Part shown: positions 10,654-17,954 of the stretch, piece after piece
How the letters are laid out: every line of letters begins with the position of its first letter
How positions within the stretch are numbered: position 1 is the first letter of the stretch
Assembly (NCBI RefSeq): GCF_019795295.1
Contig: NZ_JAIMCG010000006.1
Span: 186,001-250,000 of the forward strand
Origin: Cupriavidus sp. AU9028
Lineage (GTDB): Bacteria > Pseudomonadota > Gammaproteobacteria > Burkholderiales > Burkholderiaceae
Length of the DNA stretch: 64,000 nucleotides
Reading direction: 5' to 3'
Made by a program: the position numbers and the translations under genes
Notes under the pieces: generated by a model
Seen by the model: only the letters and a program-made list of their open reading frames with translations
The model's database searches: none
What the model was told of the DNA's origin: nothing

Positions 10654-11966
10654 TCCAGGGCGCGGTTGCGCGACTCCACGTTGACCGCGCCGATGGCGAT
10701 GGCGCCGACCACCAGCATGGTGGAGATCATCGCCAGCGCAACGGTGAAATGCGTGCTCATCACCGGGGCGATGATGGCGGGGGCGAAAAGGCCGCCGAAT
10801 CGGGCCACCGCGCCGGCGGTGCCCATGCCGGTCGCGCGCAGGTCGGTGGGATAGACCTCGGGCGTGAAGGCATACAGCGCGCCCCAGGTACCCAGCAGCG
10901 CAAAGCTCATCAGCAGGGTGGAGCCCACCACCACGGTCGACGACGTGCCCAGGCTGTAGAGCATGCAACCGACCGCGCTCAGCAGCAGGAAGCCGATCAG
11001 CGTCGGCTTGCGGCCCCAGCGCTCCACGCCGTAGGCGGCCAGCGCGAAGCCGGGCAGCTGCACCAGCGCGAGGATCACCAGGAACACCTGCCCCCGCATG
11101 AAGGCGAAGCCCTCGCTGCTCAGCCGGATCGGCAGGTAGACGAACACGCCGTAATAGGCGATGGAGATCAACGCCCATGCGGCGAGCAGCGCCATGCTGC
11201 GGCGGCGGAACGTGCTGGAGAACAGCGCGAAGACGGACTTCTTCTCCGCGGCCTCGGCCTGCAGCGAGGGGATTTCGGCCCGATTTCCGTTCGCGCGCGC
11301 GACCCGCTCCAGTACCCTGCGGGCGTCTTCCGCCCGGCCGCTGCGGCTGAGGAACATCGGCGACTCGGGGATATGGAGCCGCAATACCACGCCGATCAGC
11401 GCCGGGATACCGGTGACGAAGAAGATCACGCGCCAGGCATCGTCACCCCAGGAGGCGGCCGCAAGGGCCAGCAGCGCCAGACAGATGGTGCCCAGCGCCC
11501 AGAACGATTCGAGCATCACCAGCCAGCGGCCGCGCCGGTCGCTCGGCAGGAATTCGGCCATCATGGTGTAGTCCACCGGCAGCGTGCCGCCCACGCCGAT
11601 GCCGGTCAGGAAGCGCAGCACCAGCAGCCAGGTCAGGTCCGGCGCAAACGCCGACGCGACCCCGCAGGCGGCATCGACCAGCACGGCCAGCAGCAGCACG
11701 GGACGGCGGCCGATTCGGTCCGCCATGCGGCCAAGCAGCGCCGCGCCGATCAGCATGCCGATGAAGAAGACCGTGCCGGTCTGCAGCGCCTGGGGCACCG
11801 TCACGCCGAAGGTCGAGGCGATGGACGGGGCGCTGAAGCCGATCGACAGCACCTGCATTGCATCGGCCATCCACACCAGTCCGAAGATGGCGAACAGCCG
11901 ATACTGGAATTTCCCTACTCCCGCCGTCTGGATGCCCTGTTCGAGGGAAATCGGTGAAGTCGCCAT
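10650..11966 (-). CDS. MFS transporter, sugar/aromatic-acid porter type
   Basis: This 438-residue, 12-helix transporter has the acid-symporter or sugar-porter signatures GRMADRIGRRPVLLLAV between helices 2 and 3 and RFLTGIGVGGTLPVDYTMM in helix 4. IPESPMFLSRSGR follows helix 6, and a matching ERWGRKPTLIG motif lies in the second half. Proteins of this group import aromatic acids, niacin or sugars with protons. It is convergent with the LysR gene. The upstream region to 12123 shows no obvious operator. Confidence 0.88.
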   Translation of the reverse strand: MATSPISLEQGIQTAGVGKFQYRLFAIFGLVWMADAMQVLSIGFSAPSIASTFGVTVPQALQTGTVFFIGMLIGAALLGRMADRIGRRPVLLLAVLVDAACGVASAFAPDLTWLLVLRFLTGIGVGGTLPVDYTMMAEFLPSDRRGRWLVMLESFWALGTICLALLALAAASWGDDAWRVIFFVTGIPALIGVVLRLHIPESPMFLSRSGRAEDARRVLERVARANGNRAEIPSLQAEAAEKKSVFALFSSTFRRRSMALLAAWALISIAYYGVFVYLPIRLSSEGFAFMRGQVFLVILALVQLPGFALAAYGVERWGRKPTLIGFLLLSAVGCMLYSLGTSSTVVVGSTLLMSFALLGTWGALYAFTPEVYPTDLRATGMGTAGAVARFGGLFAPAIIAPVMSTHFTVALAMISTMLVVGAIAIGAVNVESRNRALD

Positions 11967-12123
11967 ATGTTCGAGCTGCCTGGAGCTGACTGGAAAAGGC
12001 GATAGCGTAGCGCAGACTGCGCCATCGGGGCACGCCGCGGCCGGAGGGCGCCGAAAGTCGATTGAAAGTTTGCTGGAGAAGAATCGGCACGCAGCCGCGC
12101 CGGCGTCGTCGCTGCCAGCCGGT

Positions 12124-12327
12124 TCAACCGGCGGCGGAGGCGGCGCAGTAGAGGAACGGCAGCGCCGGCCACAGCAGGCTCAAGGCCAGCAGCACGAGGG
12201 CGGCGCTGTCGGCGGCAATATCGCGCAAGGCGCGCGCGGAAGACAAGGAGTGCAATGGCATGGGATGGGCCTCGACAAGTTCCGCCATGGTGCCGCCGCT
12301 TTCCTGAACGGCGGCTGAGCGTGTCAT
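12124..12327 (-). CDS. Small hydrophobic protein, 67 aa
   Basis: This is a short hypothetical protein with one hydrophobic helix near the C-terminus (ALVLLALSLLWPALPFLYC). The ATG at 12327 has GGAG five bases upstream, which supports translation. Two internal Met codons (MAELVEAH and MPLHSLSS) could also serve. It is divergent from the PepSY two-component operon and its 5' end touches the direct repeat proposed as a response-regulator box. The family is unknown and it may be spurious. Confidence 0.45.
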   Translation of the reverse strand: MTRSAAVQESGGTMAELVEAHPMPLHSLSSARALRDIAADSAALVLLALSLLWPALPFLYCAASAAG

Positions 12328-12342
12328 TCAGGCTCCGTTCAG
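12327..12342 (+). promoter_or_regulatory. Direct repeat TTCAG-N6-TTCAG, candidate response-regulator box
   Basis: TTCAG at 12327-12331 and 12338-12342 are spaced 11 bp start to start, the periodicity of PhoP/PmrA/OmpR-family half sites. It lies between the 67-residue gene and the PepSY-regulator-kinase operon and could serve autoregulation. No matching second site was seen. Confidence 0.35.
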
Positions 12343-12395
12343 CTTTCTTGCCGCAGCATGCCGGCATACCCCCTTCTGCCGCCGTGCACCTGCCG

Positions 12396-12719
12396 ATGAC
12401 TCGCCTGCTTGCCCTGTTCTTCGCGATGATGACCTGCTACCCGATCGCTCCCGCCCGCGCCGATGCCGATGCGGACATGGCCCGGGCCGCGCTGCGCTCG
12501 GGCGAGATCCTGCCGCTCACGCGCATCCTGCAGACGGTCGCCAGCCAGTACGAGGGCGATGTCATCGATGTCGAACTGGAACGCGACGACGGCATCTGGA
12601 AGTACGAGATCAAGCTGCTGCTGCCCACCGAAAGCGTGGCGAAGCTGGAATACGACGCCCGCAATGCCACCCTGCTCAAGTCGAAGGGGCGTGGGCTGGA
12701 GTCGGCCCGGAAACGCTGA
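12396..12719 (+). CDS. PepSY-domain periplasmic protein
   Basis: This 107-residue protein has a signal peptide (MTRLLALFFAMMTCYPIAPA, cleaved near RADA) and one PepSY-like module: ILQTVASQYEGDVIDVELE, then GIWKYEIKLLLPTESVAKL and the conserved ending KLEYDARNATLLKSKGRG. Such proteins are usually encoded just before PhoP/PmrA-like two-component systems and may adjust the sensor in the periplasm. An in-frame GTG at 12384 adds four residues. The response regulator starts five bases after its stop. Confidence 0.8.
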   Translation: MTRLLALFFAMMTCYPIAPARADADADMARAALRSGEILPLTRILQTVASQYEGDVIDVELERDDGIWKYEIKLLLPTESVAKLEYDARNATLLKSKGRGLESARKR

Positions 12720-12724
12720 ATCCC

Positions 12725-13390
12725 ATGCGCGTGCTCGTGGTTGAAGATGAACCTGTGCTGGCGGACCAGCTGGCCAGCTCCCTGGGCCAGGCCGGCTATG
12801 CGGTCGATCGCGCGCCCGACGGCGTCGAGGGAGAACATCTTGGCGCGGTGAATCCCTATGACGCCGTGGTGCTGGACCTGGGCCTGCCCCGGCTCGATGG
12901 CCTGTCGGTGCTGCGGCGATGGCGTCAGGCGGGCCGCAACATGCCGGTGCTGATCCTGACCGCCCGCGACAGCTGGATGGAGAAGGTGGACGGCATCGAC
13001 GCCGGCGCGGACGACTACCTCACCAAGCCCTTTCGCATGGAGGAGCTGCTCGCGCGCGTGCGCGCGCTGATCCGGCGCGCCAGCGGCCACGCCGTTGCCA
13101 CGCTGCGCTGCGGACCGGTGCAGTTGGTGCCGGCCACCGGACAGGTGACCGTCGGCGGCACCCCGGTGACGCTGACCGGCCACGAATTCCGCCTGCTCAG
13201 CTACCTGATGCACCACCAGGACACCATCGTCAGCAAGTCCACCTTGACGGAACACCTGTACGCGCAGGACTTCGACCGGGACAGCAATACCATCGAAGTA
13301 TTCGTCGGCCGATTACGGCGCAAGCTGGGTGCCGATGCGATCGACACCGTGCGGGGGCTGGGCTATCGGATGCGCTCGCGCGAGGCATGA
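12725..13390 (+). CDS. PhoP/OmpR-type response regulator
   Basis: This 221-residue protein has a receiver domain (about residues 1-115) with the acidic pair in VVEDEP, phospho-acceptor Asp51 in VVLDLGLPRLDG, and DDYLTKPF with the conserved Lys. A winged-helix DNA-binding domain (about 125-220) ends TIEVFVGRLRRKLG...VRGLGYRM. LTARDSWMEKVDGIDAGADD closely resembles PhoP. Its stop overlaps the kinase start (ATGA), so the two are translationally coupled. Polymyxin, cation or envelope-stress response is plausible by family only. Confidence 0.93.
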   Translation: MRVLVVEDEPVLADQLASSLGQAGYAVDRAPDGVEGEHLGAVNPYDAVVLDLGLPRLDGLSVLRRWRQAGRNMPVLILTARDSWMEKVDGIDAGADDYLTKPFRMEELLARVRALIRRASGHAVATLRCGPVQLVPATGQVTVGGTPVTLTGHEFRLLSYLMHHQDTIVSKSTLTEHLYAQDFDRDSNTIEVFVGRLRRKLGADAIDTVRGLGYRMRSREA

Positions 13391-14718
13391 TGCGGCGATC
13401 CATTGCATGGCGCTTGATGACCATCTCGGCGCTCTGGATTGGCGGCGCCATCTGGGCCACCGGGTCGATGCTCGACACGCTGTTCGGCCGGCATGTCGAC
13501 CGCACCCATGTGGCCGAACTGGACCGCGCGCTGACGAGCCTGGCGGCGGCACTGGAGTGGAACCCACGCGGCGAGCTGGTGCTCATGCGGATGCCTTCCG
13601 ATCCTCGCTTCGAGCGGCCCTATTCGGGCGCCTACTGGCAGGCCTCCACCGCGGGCCAGACCCTGCGCTCCCGCTCGCTGTGGGATCAGGACTTTCCAAT
13701 GGCGATCGAACGCGAGATCGCCGACGGTGAAGCGGACGTGCGTAGCGGTCCGCAGGGGCAGTCGCTGCTTGTCCGCACCCGCCGCTTCCAGCTCGCCGGC
13801 AAGGACGGTGCCGTGGATATCTACGTCGCTTCGGATCGCCGCGAACTGCGCCTGGCCAAACGGTCGTTCCGCCATCTGCTGTGGATCTCGCTCGGCGTAC
13901 TCGGTGCCGGGCTGCTCGGCGCGGTCTGGGCGCAGGTGCGCTTCGGCCTGGCACCGCTGGTCGCGCTGCGGCGCGCCGTGGCACGGTTGCATACCAGCGA
14001 GAACCCCCAGCTGTCCGGGCAATGGCCTCGCGAGGTGCTACCGCTGGCGGACGAAATCAACTCGCTGATGCGGCGCAACCGAGAGACGCTGGACCGCTCG
14101 CGCCGGCAGGCGGCCGACCTGGCCCACGCGGTCAAGACGCCGCTGGCCATTCTTGCGAACAGCGCCGCCAGGCTGCACGGTCCCGCTTCACAGGAAATCG
14201 CGGCGCAGGTCGAAGCGATGCGCCGCCAGGTGGACCGCCACCTGGCCCGCGCTCGTGCTGCCGGCGCCATCGCAAGCGGCACCGCCGCAGTGCCGGTGCG
14301 GCCGGCGGTCGAGGCGCTGGTGCGCGCGCTTGCCCGGTTGCACGCCGACAGGCCAGTGGAAGTGACGGTCCAGGGCGAAGCGGACTTCAACGGCGACCGG
14401 CAGGATCTGATCGAGATCCTCGGCAATCTGCTGGACAACGCGTGGTACTGGACCCGCGGCCGCATTGCGATCCATCTGTTGCAGCCCGAAGGCGGGTTGC
14501 TCATCCGCATCGATGACGACGGGCCGGGCATGAACGAAGAGGCGATGGCGGCCGCCGTCGCCCCGTTCGCACGGCTCGACGAATCGGCGGCGGGCAGCGG
14601 CCTTGGCCTGGCCATCGTGCGCGACATCTGCGAGATGGCCGGCGGCGAACTGGTGCTGGGGCGGTCGAGCTGGGGCGGGTTGTCGGCGACGCTGCGGTTT
14701 GCCTCCGCGCAGGCATGA
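13387..14718 (+). CDS. PhoQ-like sensor histidine kinase
   Basis: This 443-residue inner-membrane kinase has TM1 at about residues 11-30, a periplasmic sensor region (31-160), TM2 (162-185), then HAMP/HisKA with His247 in DLAHAVKTPLAIL, the H-box variant found in PhoQ. The HATPase has N box LGNLLDNAWYW, G1 box DDDGPGM and G2 box SGLGLAIV. Two tandem ATG codons open the gene, and the first overlaps the regulator's stop. The long acidic cluster of enteric PhoQ is not obvious, so the stimulus may differ. Confidence 0.92.
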   Translation: MMRRSIAWRLMTISALWIGGAIWATGSMLDTLFGRHVDRTHVAELDRALTSLAAALEWNPRGELVLMRMPSDPRFERPYSGAYWQASTAGQTLRSRSLWDQDFPMAIEREIADGEADVRSGPQGQSLLVRTRRFQLAGKDGAVDIYVASDRRELRLAKRSFRHLLWISLGVLGAGLLGAVWAQVRFGLAPLVALRRAVARLHTSENPQLSGQWPREVLPLADEINSLMRRNRETLDRSRRQAADLAHAVKTPLAILANSAARLHGPASQEIAAQVEAMRRQVDRHLARARAAGAIASGTAAVPVRPAVEALVRALARLHADRPVEVTVQGEADFNGDRQDLIEILGNLLDNAWYWTRGRIAIHLLQPEGGLLIRIDDDGPGMNEEAMAAAVAPFARLDESAAGSGLGLAIVRDICEMAGGELVLGRSSWGGLSATLRFASAQA

Positions 14719-14744
14719 GCGTGGCCGTTCAATGACGAGTGCGT

Positions 14745-14767
14745 GGGCGGGCCGGTCACGCCCGCCC
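14745..14767. terminator. Hairpin between convergent kinase and SDR genes
   Basis: GGGCGGGC (14745-14752) and GCCCGCCC (14760-14767) form a perfect 8-bp stem with a 7-base loop. It sits in the 66-base gap between convergent genes, as expected for a shared terminator. It lacks a T-tract on either side, so intrinsic termination is uncertain. Confidence 0.5.
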
Positions 14768-14784
14768 TCGCCCGGATGCCCCCG

Positions 14785-15540
14785 CTAGATCGACTGCCCG
14801 CCGGACACTTCGATTCGCTGCGCGGTGACCCAGCGGTTCTCGGGCGCCAGCAGACTGGCGACCATGGGTCCGATATCGTCCGGCACGCCGACGCGCCCCA
14901 TCGCTGTCATCTGCGCAAAGGCACGGTTGTAGTCCGGGGTGTCGCGCACCGCGCCGCCGAGGAAGTCGGTCTCGATGGCGCCGGGCGCGACCGTATTGAC
15001 CGCGATGCCCCGGCCGGCCAGTTCCCGCGCCATGTAGACGCTCAACACCTCGACGGCGCCCTTGGCGGCGGCATAGGCGGCAAATCCCGGACAGGAAACG
15101 CGGGTCAGCCCGCTGGAGAAGTTGACGATGCGCCCGCCATCGCGCAGCAGCGGCAGCAGCGCCTGGGTGAGGAAGAACACGCCTTTGACATGGACGTCGA
15201 ACAATTGGTCGAACTGCGCTTCGGTGGTGTCGCCCAGCGCCGCCATGTCGCCGTGGCCGGCGTTGTTGACCAGGTGGTCGAAGTCCTCCCGGTTCCAATG
15301 GATGCGCAGCGCCTCCTGCAGGTGCGCCGCGAAGGCGGGAAAGGCCGCGGTGTCGGCCACGTCCAGTGGCAGCGCCACGGCGCGGCGGCCCAGCTGGCGG
15401 ATTTCCTCGACCACGGCGTTGGCCTGCGCTTCGCCGCTGCGCCAGGTCAGAATGATGTCGCCGCCCTTGCGGGCAATGCTCTGTGCGGTATTGCGGCCCA
15501 GGCCGCGGCTGCCACCGGTAATGAGGGAGATCGTGGTCAT
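14785..15540 (-). CDS. SDR-family oxidoreductase (FabG-like)
   Basis: This 251-residue short-chain dehydrogenase/reductase has the nucleotide-binding motif GGSRGLG at residues 9-15, LVNNAGHG (89-96), the catalytic Ser of NFSSGL and Tyr-Lys in YAAAKG, and ends in the conserved VSGGQSI. It reduces or oxidises a carbonyl/alcohol with NAD(P)H. It is divergent from an AraC gene whose N-terminal domain resembles YqhC, a regulator of an aldehyde reductase. A role in reactive-carbonyl handling is possible but not shown. Confidence 0.9.
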   Translation of the reverse strand: MTTISLITGGSRGLGRNTAQSIARKGGDIILTWRSGEAQANAVVEEIRQLGRRAVALPLDVADTAAFPAFAAHLQEALRIHWNREDFDHLVNNAGHGDMAALGDTTEAQFDQLFDVHVKGVFFLTQALLPLLRDGGRIVNFSSGLTRVSCPGFAAYAAAKGAVEVLSVYMARELAGRGIAVNTVAPGAIETDFLGGAVRDTPDYNRAFAQMTAMGRVGVPDDIGPMVASLLAPENRWVTAQRIEVSGGQSI

Positions 15541-15681
15541 CAGAGGGCTCCTTTCGTTCAGCGTTGATGTGCTGTCACTATCGTTCCCGAAGCTCGCCTG
15601 CGGTTGCCTGCCTCTCCGGCAGTCTTGCCTATTCCTCCAGATCGATTTGACCCCGCCTTGCCGGCCATTTACTCTGCGGCC

Positions 15682-16575
15682 ATGACCTCCGCCCTGCTCG
15701 ATGCCGTCCGCCGCTACGCCGTGGCCCACGCCGATCGTCACGGCGTCGCGCGCACGCCGATTGCCGGTCTGACGGTGCTGTCCGCCACGGCCCCCAGCCA
15801 CTTGCAGTACGCCATTTCCAGCCCCCTCGTCGCGCTGGTGCTGCAAGGGGCCAAGCGCGTGACGATGGGCAGCCGCACCTTCGACTTCGGCGCCGGCGAG
15901 TCGTTGCTGATTGCGGCGGATGTGCCCACCGCCAGCCAGATCACGCAGGCAACGGTGACCGCGCCCTACTTCTCGCTGGTGCTGGACCTGGACCGCCAGC
16001 TCATCGCGCAGTTGTCGGTGGAAATGGGCGCGCTGGAAAGCGGCGGCCGCGGACCGGTTTCGGTGCAATCGACGGCGGCGGATGTCGCCGAGGCCGCGCT
16101 GCGCCTGATGCGTCTGCTGGAACGGCCAGGGGCGTTGCCCGTGCTGCAGCAGCAACTGGTGCGCGAGATGCACTACTGGCTGATGACCGGGACGCATGGC
16201 GGCGCGATCCGTGAACTGGGTGTTGCCAGCAGCCGCGGCCAGCGCATCGCGCGCGCCGTCGCGATGATCCGCGCGCATTACGCCGAGCCGCTGCCCGTCC
16301 AGCGCCTGGCCGCAGCGGCCGGCATGAGCCAGTCGGCATTCCACGAGCACTTTCGCGCGGTGACCTCGCTGACGCCGCTGCAGTTTCAAAAGCGGATGCG
16401 GCTGATCGAGGCAAGACGCCGGATGCTTGACGAGGGAGCCAGCATTGCCAATGCCGCCTTCTCGGTCGGCTATGAGAGTGTTCCGCAATTCACGCGGGAA
16501 TATGCGCGGACGTTCGGACTGCCGCCGGCTCGGGATATGAAGGCAGCTGGCGAGCGGATGCGGGCTTCGGCTTAG
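15682..16575 (+). CDS. AraC-family regulator with AraC_N ligand domain (YqhC-like)
   Basis: This 297-residue protein has an N-terminal AraC_N-type cupin half (ISSPLVALVLQGAKRVTMG and FGAGESLLIAADVPTASQI) and a C-terminal double helix-turn-helix (PVQRLAAAAGMSQSAFHEHF, then IANAAFSVGYESVPQFTREY). Many bacterial members with this N-domain control the adjacent reductase gene, and the divergent SDR gene fits that pattern. The ATG at 15682 starts at the usual family position. The frame is open upstream to 15604, but that extension is Pro-rich and unlike the family. Confidence 0.9.
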   Translation: MTSALLDAVRRYAVAHADRHGVARTPIAGLTVLSATAPSHLQYAISSPLVALVLQGAKRVTMGSRTFDFGAGESLLIAADVPTASQITQATVTAPYFSLVLDLDRQLIAQLSVEMGALESGGRGPVSVQSTAADVAEAALRLMRLLERPGALPVLQQQLVREMHYWLMTGTHGGAIRELGVASSRGQRIARAVAMIRAHYAEPLPVQRLAAAAGMSQSAFHEHFRAVTSLTPLQFQKRMRLIEARRRMLDEGASIANAAFSVGYESVPQFTREYARTFGLPPARDMKAAGERMRASA

Positions 16576-16620
16576 CGCTGTCAATCGTCGGGCTGCAGGC
16601 GATACGAACACGCAATCGCC

Positions 16621-16668
16621 GGGCCCTCTCCCCCGGCCCCTCTCCCGCAAGCGGGCTAGGGGAGAAAA
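16621..16668. repeat. Dispersed GC-rich intergenic repeat, copy 3
   Basis: GGGCCCTCTCCCCCGGCCCC followed by TCTCCCGCAAGCGGGCTAGGGGAGAAAA. The arms CCCGC and GCGGG form the hairpin tip. It lies between the AraC and MscS genes, which run in the same direction. Confidence 0.75.
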
Positions 16669-16748
16669 CCGGCGGCTGTACTGCTTCCTCTGCTGGCACC
16701 AATCCTGCAAGCCACCGGCCTTTGTCGTGGAAAACCCGGAGGAACAGC

Positions 16749-17909
16749 ATGAAGGAGTGGCATAATTTCAATCTCTTTCTCGGTATTTCCGCCCTCGACT
16801 GGCTGTATGCGGTCATTGCAGGCGTGGTCAGCTATCTGGTATTGGTCACGCTGCTGCGCTTCGCCAGCGCCCGGTTGGACCGGCTGGCGGCGAACACGAA
16901 ACCGGTGATCATCGATCGGCTGGCGGCGATGCTGCGCAATACCTCGCAAACCGTGCTGCTGATCGCGGCCGTGCTGATTGCGGTGGACTTCCTCGGCTTG
17001 CCGCCCAAATGGGCGAACCGGATCGAGCACGTCTGGTTCCTGCTGATCGGCTTCCAGATCGCCATCTGGATCAACCATGCCGTCACGCTATGGACGCAGG
17101 ACCGGCTGACGGGCGATGGCATCACCGCGCATAACCCCGTCTTTACCACGGTGATGGCCTGGGCGATGCGGGTCATGCTCTGGTCGGTGCTGTTGCTGGC
17201 GGTGCTGGCCAACATGGGGGTGAACATCACCGCCTTCGTCGCGAGTCTGGGCGTCGGGGGTGTGGCGGTGGCGCTGGCGGTGCAGAACATCCTCAGCGAT
17301 CTGTTCGCCTCGCTGGCGATCGGGCTGGACAAGCCGTTCGAGAACGGCGACTTCATCGTCTTCGGCGATATCGCCGGCTCGGTCGAGCGTATCGGCCTGA
17401 AGACCACCCGGTTGCGCGCGCTCAGCGGCGAGCAGATCGTTTGCAGCAATACGGAGTTGCTGAAGACCACCATTCACAATTACAAGCGAATGGCGGAACG
17501 CCGCATCCAGTTCAATTTCCGCGTCACCTACCAGACGCCGCCGCAGATGCTGCGCCGGATTCCGGATATCGTGCGCGCGGCGGTCGAGGAAGCCGGCAAT
17601 ACTCGCTTCGACCGGGCCCATTTCAAGGGATTCGGAGAGAGCGCGCTGGAATTCGAGGTCGTGTATTACGTGACGTCAGCGGATTACAACCAGTACATGG
17701 ATGTGCAGCAATTCATCAACCTGAGCCTGTTGACTGGGCTGCAGGAAATGGGCGTCGAGTTCGGCGTGCCGGTGCGCACGGTGCAGCTGGTGCGGGACGG
17801 GACGGACGAGGACGAGGCGGGCAACACCGCCAACGAGCGGAGCGAGCCGCGTCGCGTACTGGTGGAGACCGCCGCGCGCGGCGAGCCCGAGCTGTCGGCG
17901 GGACGCTAG
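16749..17909 (+). CDS. MscS-family small-conductance mechanosensitive channel
   Basis: This 386-residue protein has four or five N-terminal membrane segments (from about residue 15 to 170). The pore helix and beta-domain signature follow: LGVGGVAVALAVQNILSDLF, then GLDKPFENGDFIVF and ERIGLKTTRLRALSGEQIV. The family opens under membrane tension and protects against osmotic down-shock; many short homologues have other gating roles. The ATG at 16749 follows CGGAGG and is preferred over an upstream TTG at 16722. The C-terminus is charged and probably cytoplasmic. Confidence 0.9.
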   Translation: MKEWHNFNLFLGISALDWLYAVIAGVVSYLVLVTLLRFASARLDRLAANTKPVIIDRLAAMLRNTSQTVLLIAAVLIAVDFLGLPPKWANRIEHVWFLLIGFQIAIWINHAVTLWTQDRLTGDGITAHNPVFTTVMAWAMRVMLWSVLLLAVLANMGVNITAFVASLGVGGVAVALAVQNILSDLFASLAIGLDKPFENGDFIVFGDIAGSVERIGLKTTRLRALSGEQIVCSNTELLKTTIHNYKRMAERRIQFNFRVTYQTPPQMLRRIPDIVRAAVEEAGNTRFDRAHFKGFGESALEFEVVYYVTSADYNQYMDVQQFINLSLLTGLQEMGVEFGVPVRTVQLVRDGTDEDEAGNTANERSEPRRVLVETAARGEPELSAGR

Positions 17910-17921
17910 ACCGCACTGCAC

Positions 17922-17947
17922 GGGCGCCCCGACGCGTCGGGGCACCC
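17922..17947. terminator. Bidirectional hairpin between MscS and the oxidoreductase gene
   Basis: GCCCCGACGCGTCGGGGC at 17926-17943 is a perfect 18-bp palindrome. Outer GGG (17922-17924) and CCC (17945-17947) extend it with one mismatch. It sits midway in the 45-base gap between two convergent stops, the place for a shared terminator, but has no T-tract. Confidence 0.55.
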
Positions 17948-17954
17948 GCGTCGT

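Noticed and set aside
10059-11957. Long plus-strand frame across the LysR and MFS genes
   Set aside because: It overlaps two clear genes in other frames and encodes low-complexity Arg/His/Gln/Gly-rich sequence.
16722-16748. TTG start of the MscS gene
   Set aside because: The ATG at 16749 follows GGAGG and starts directly before the first membrane helix.
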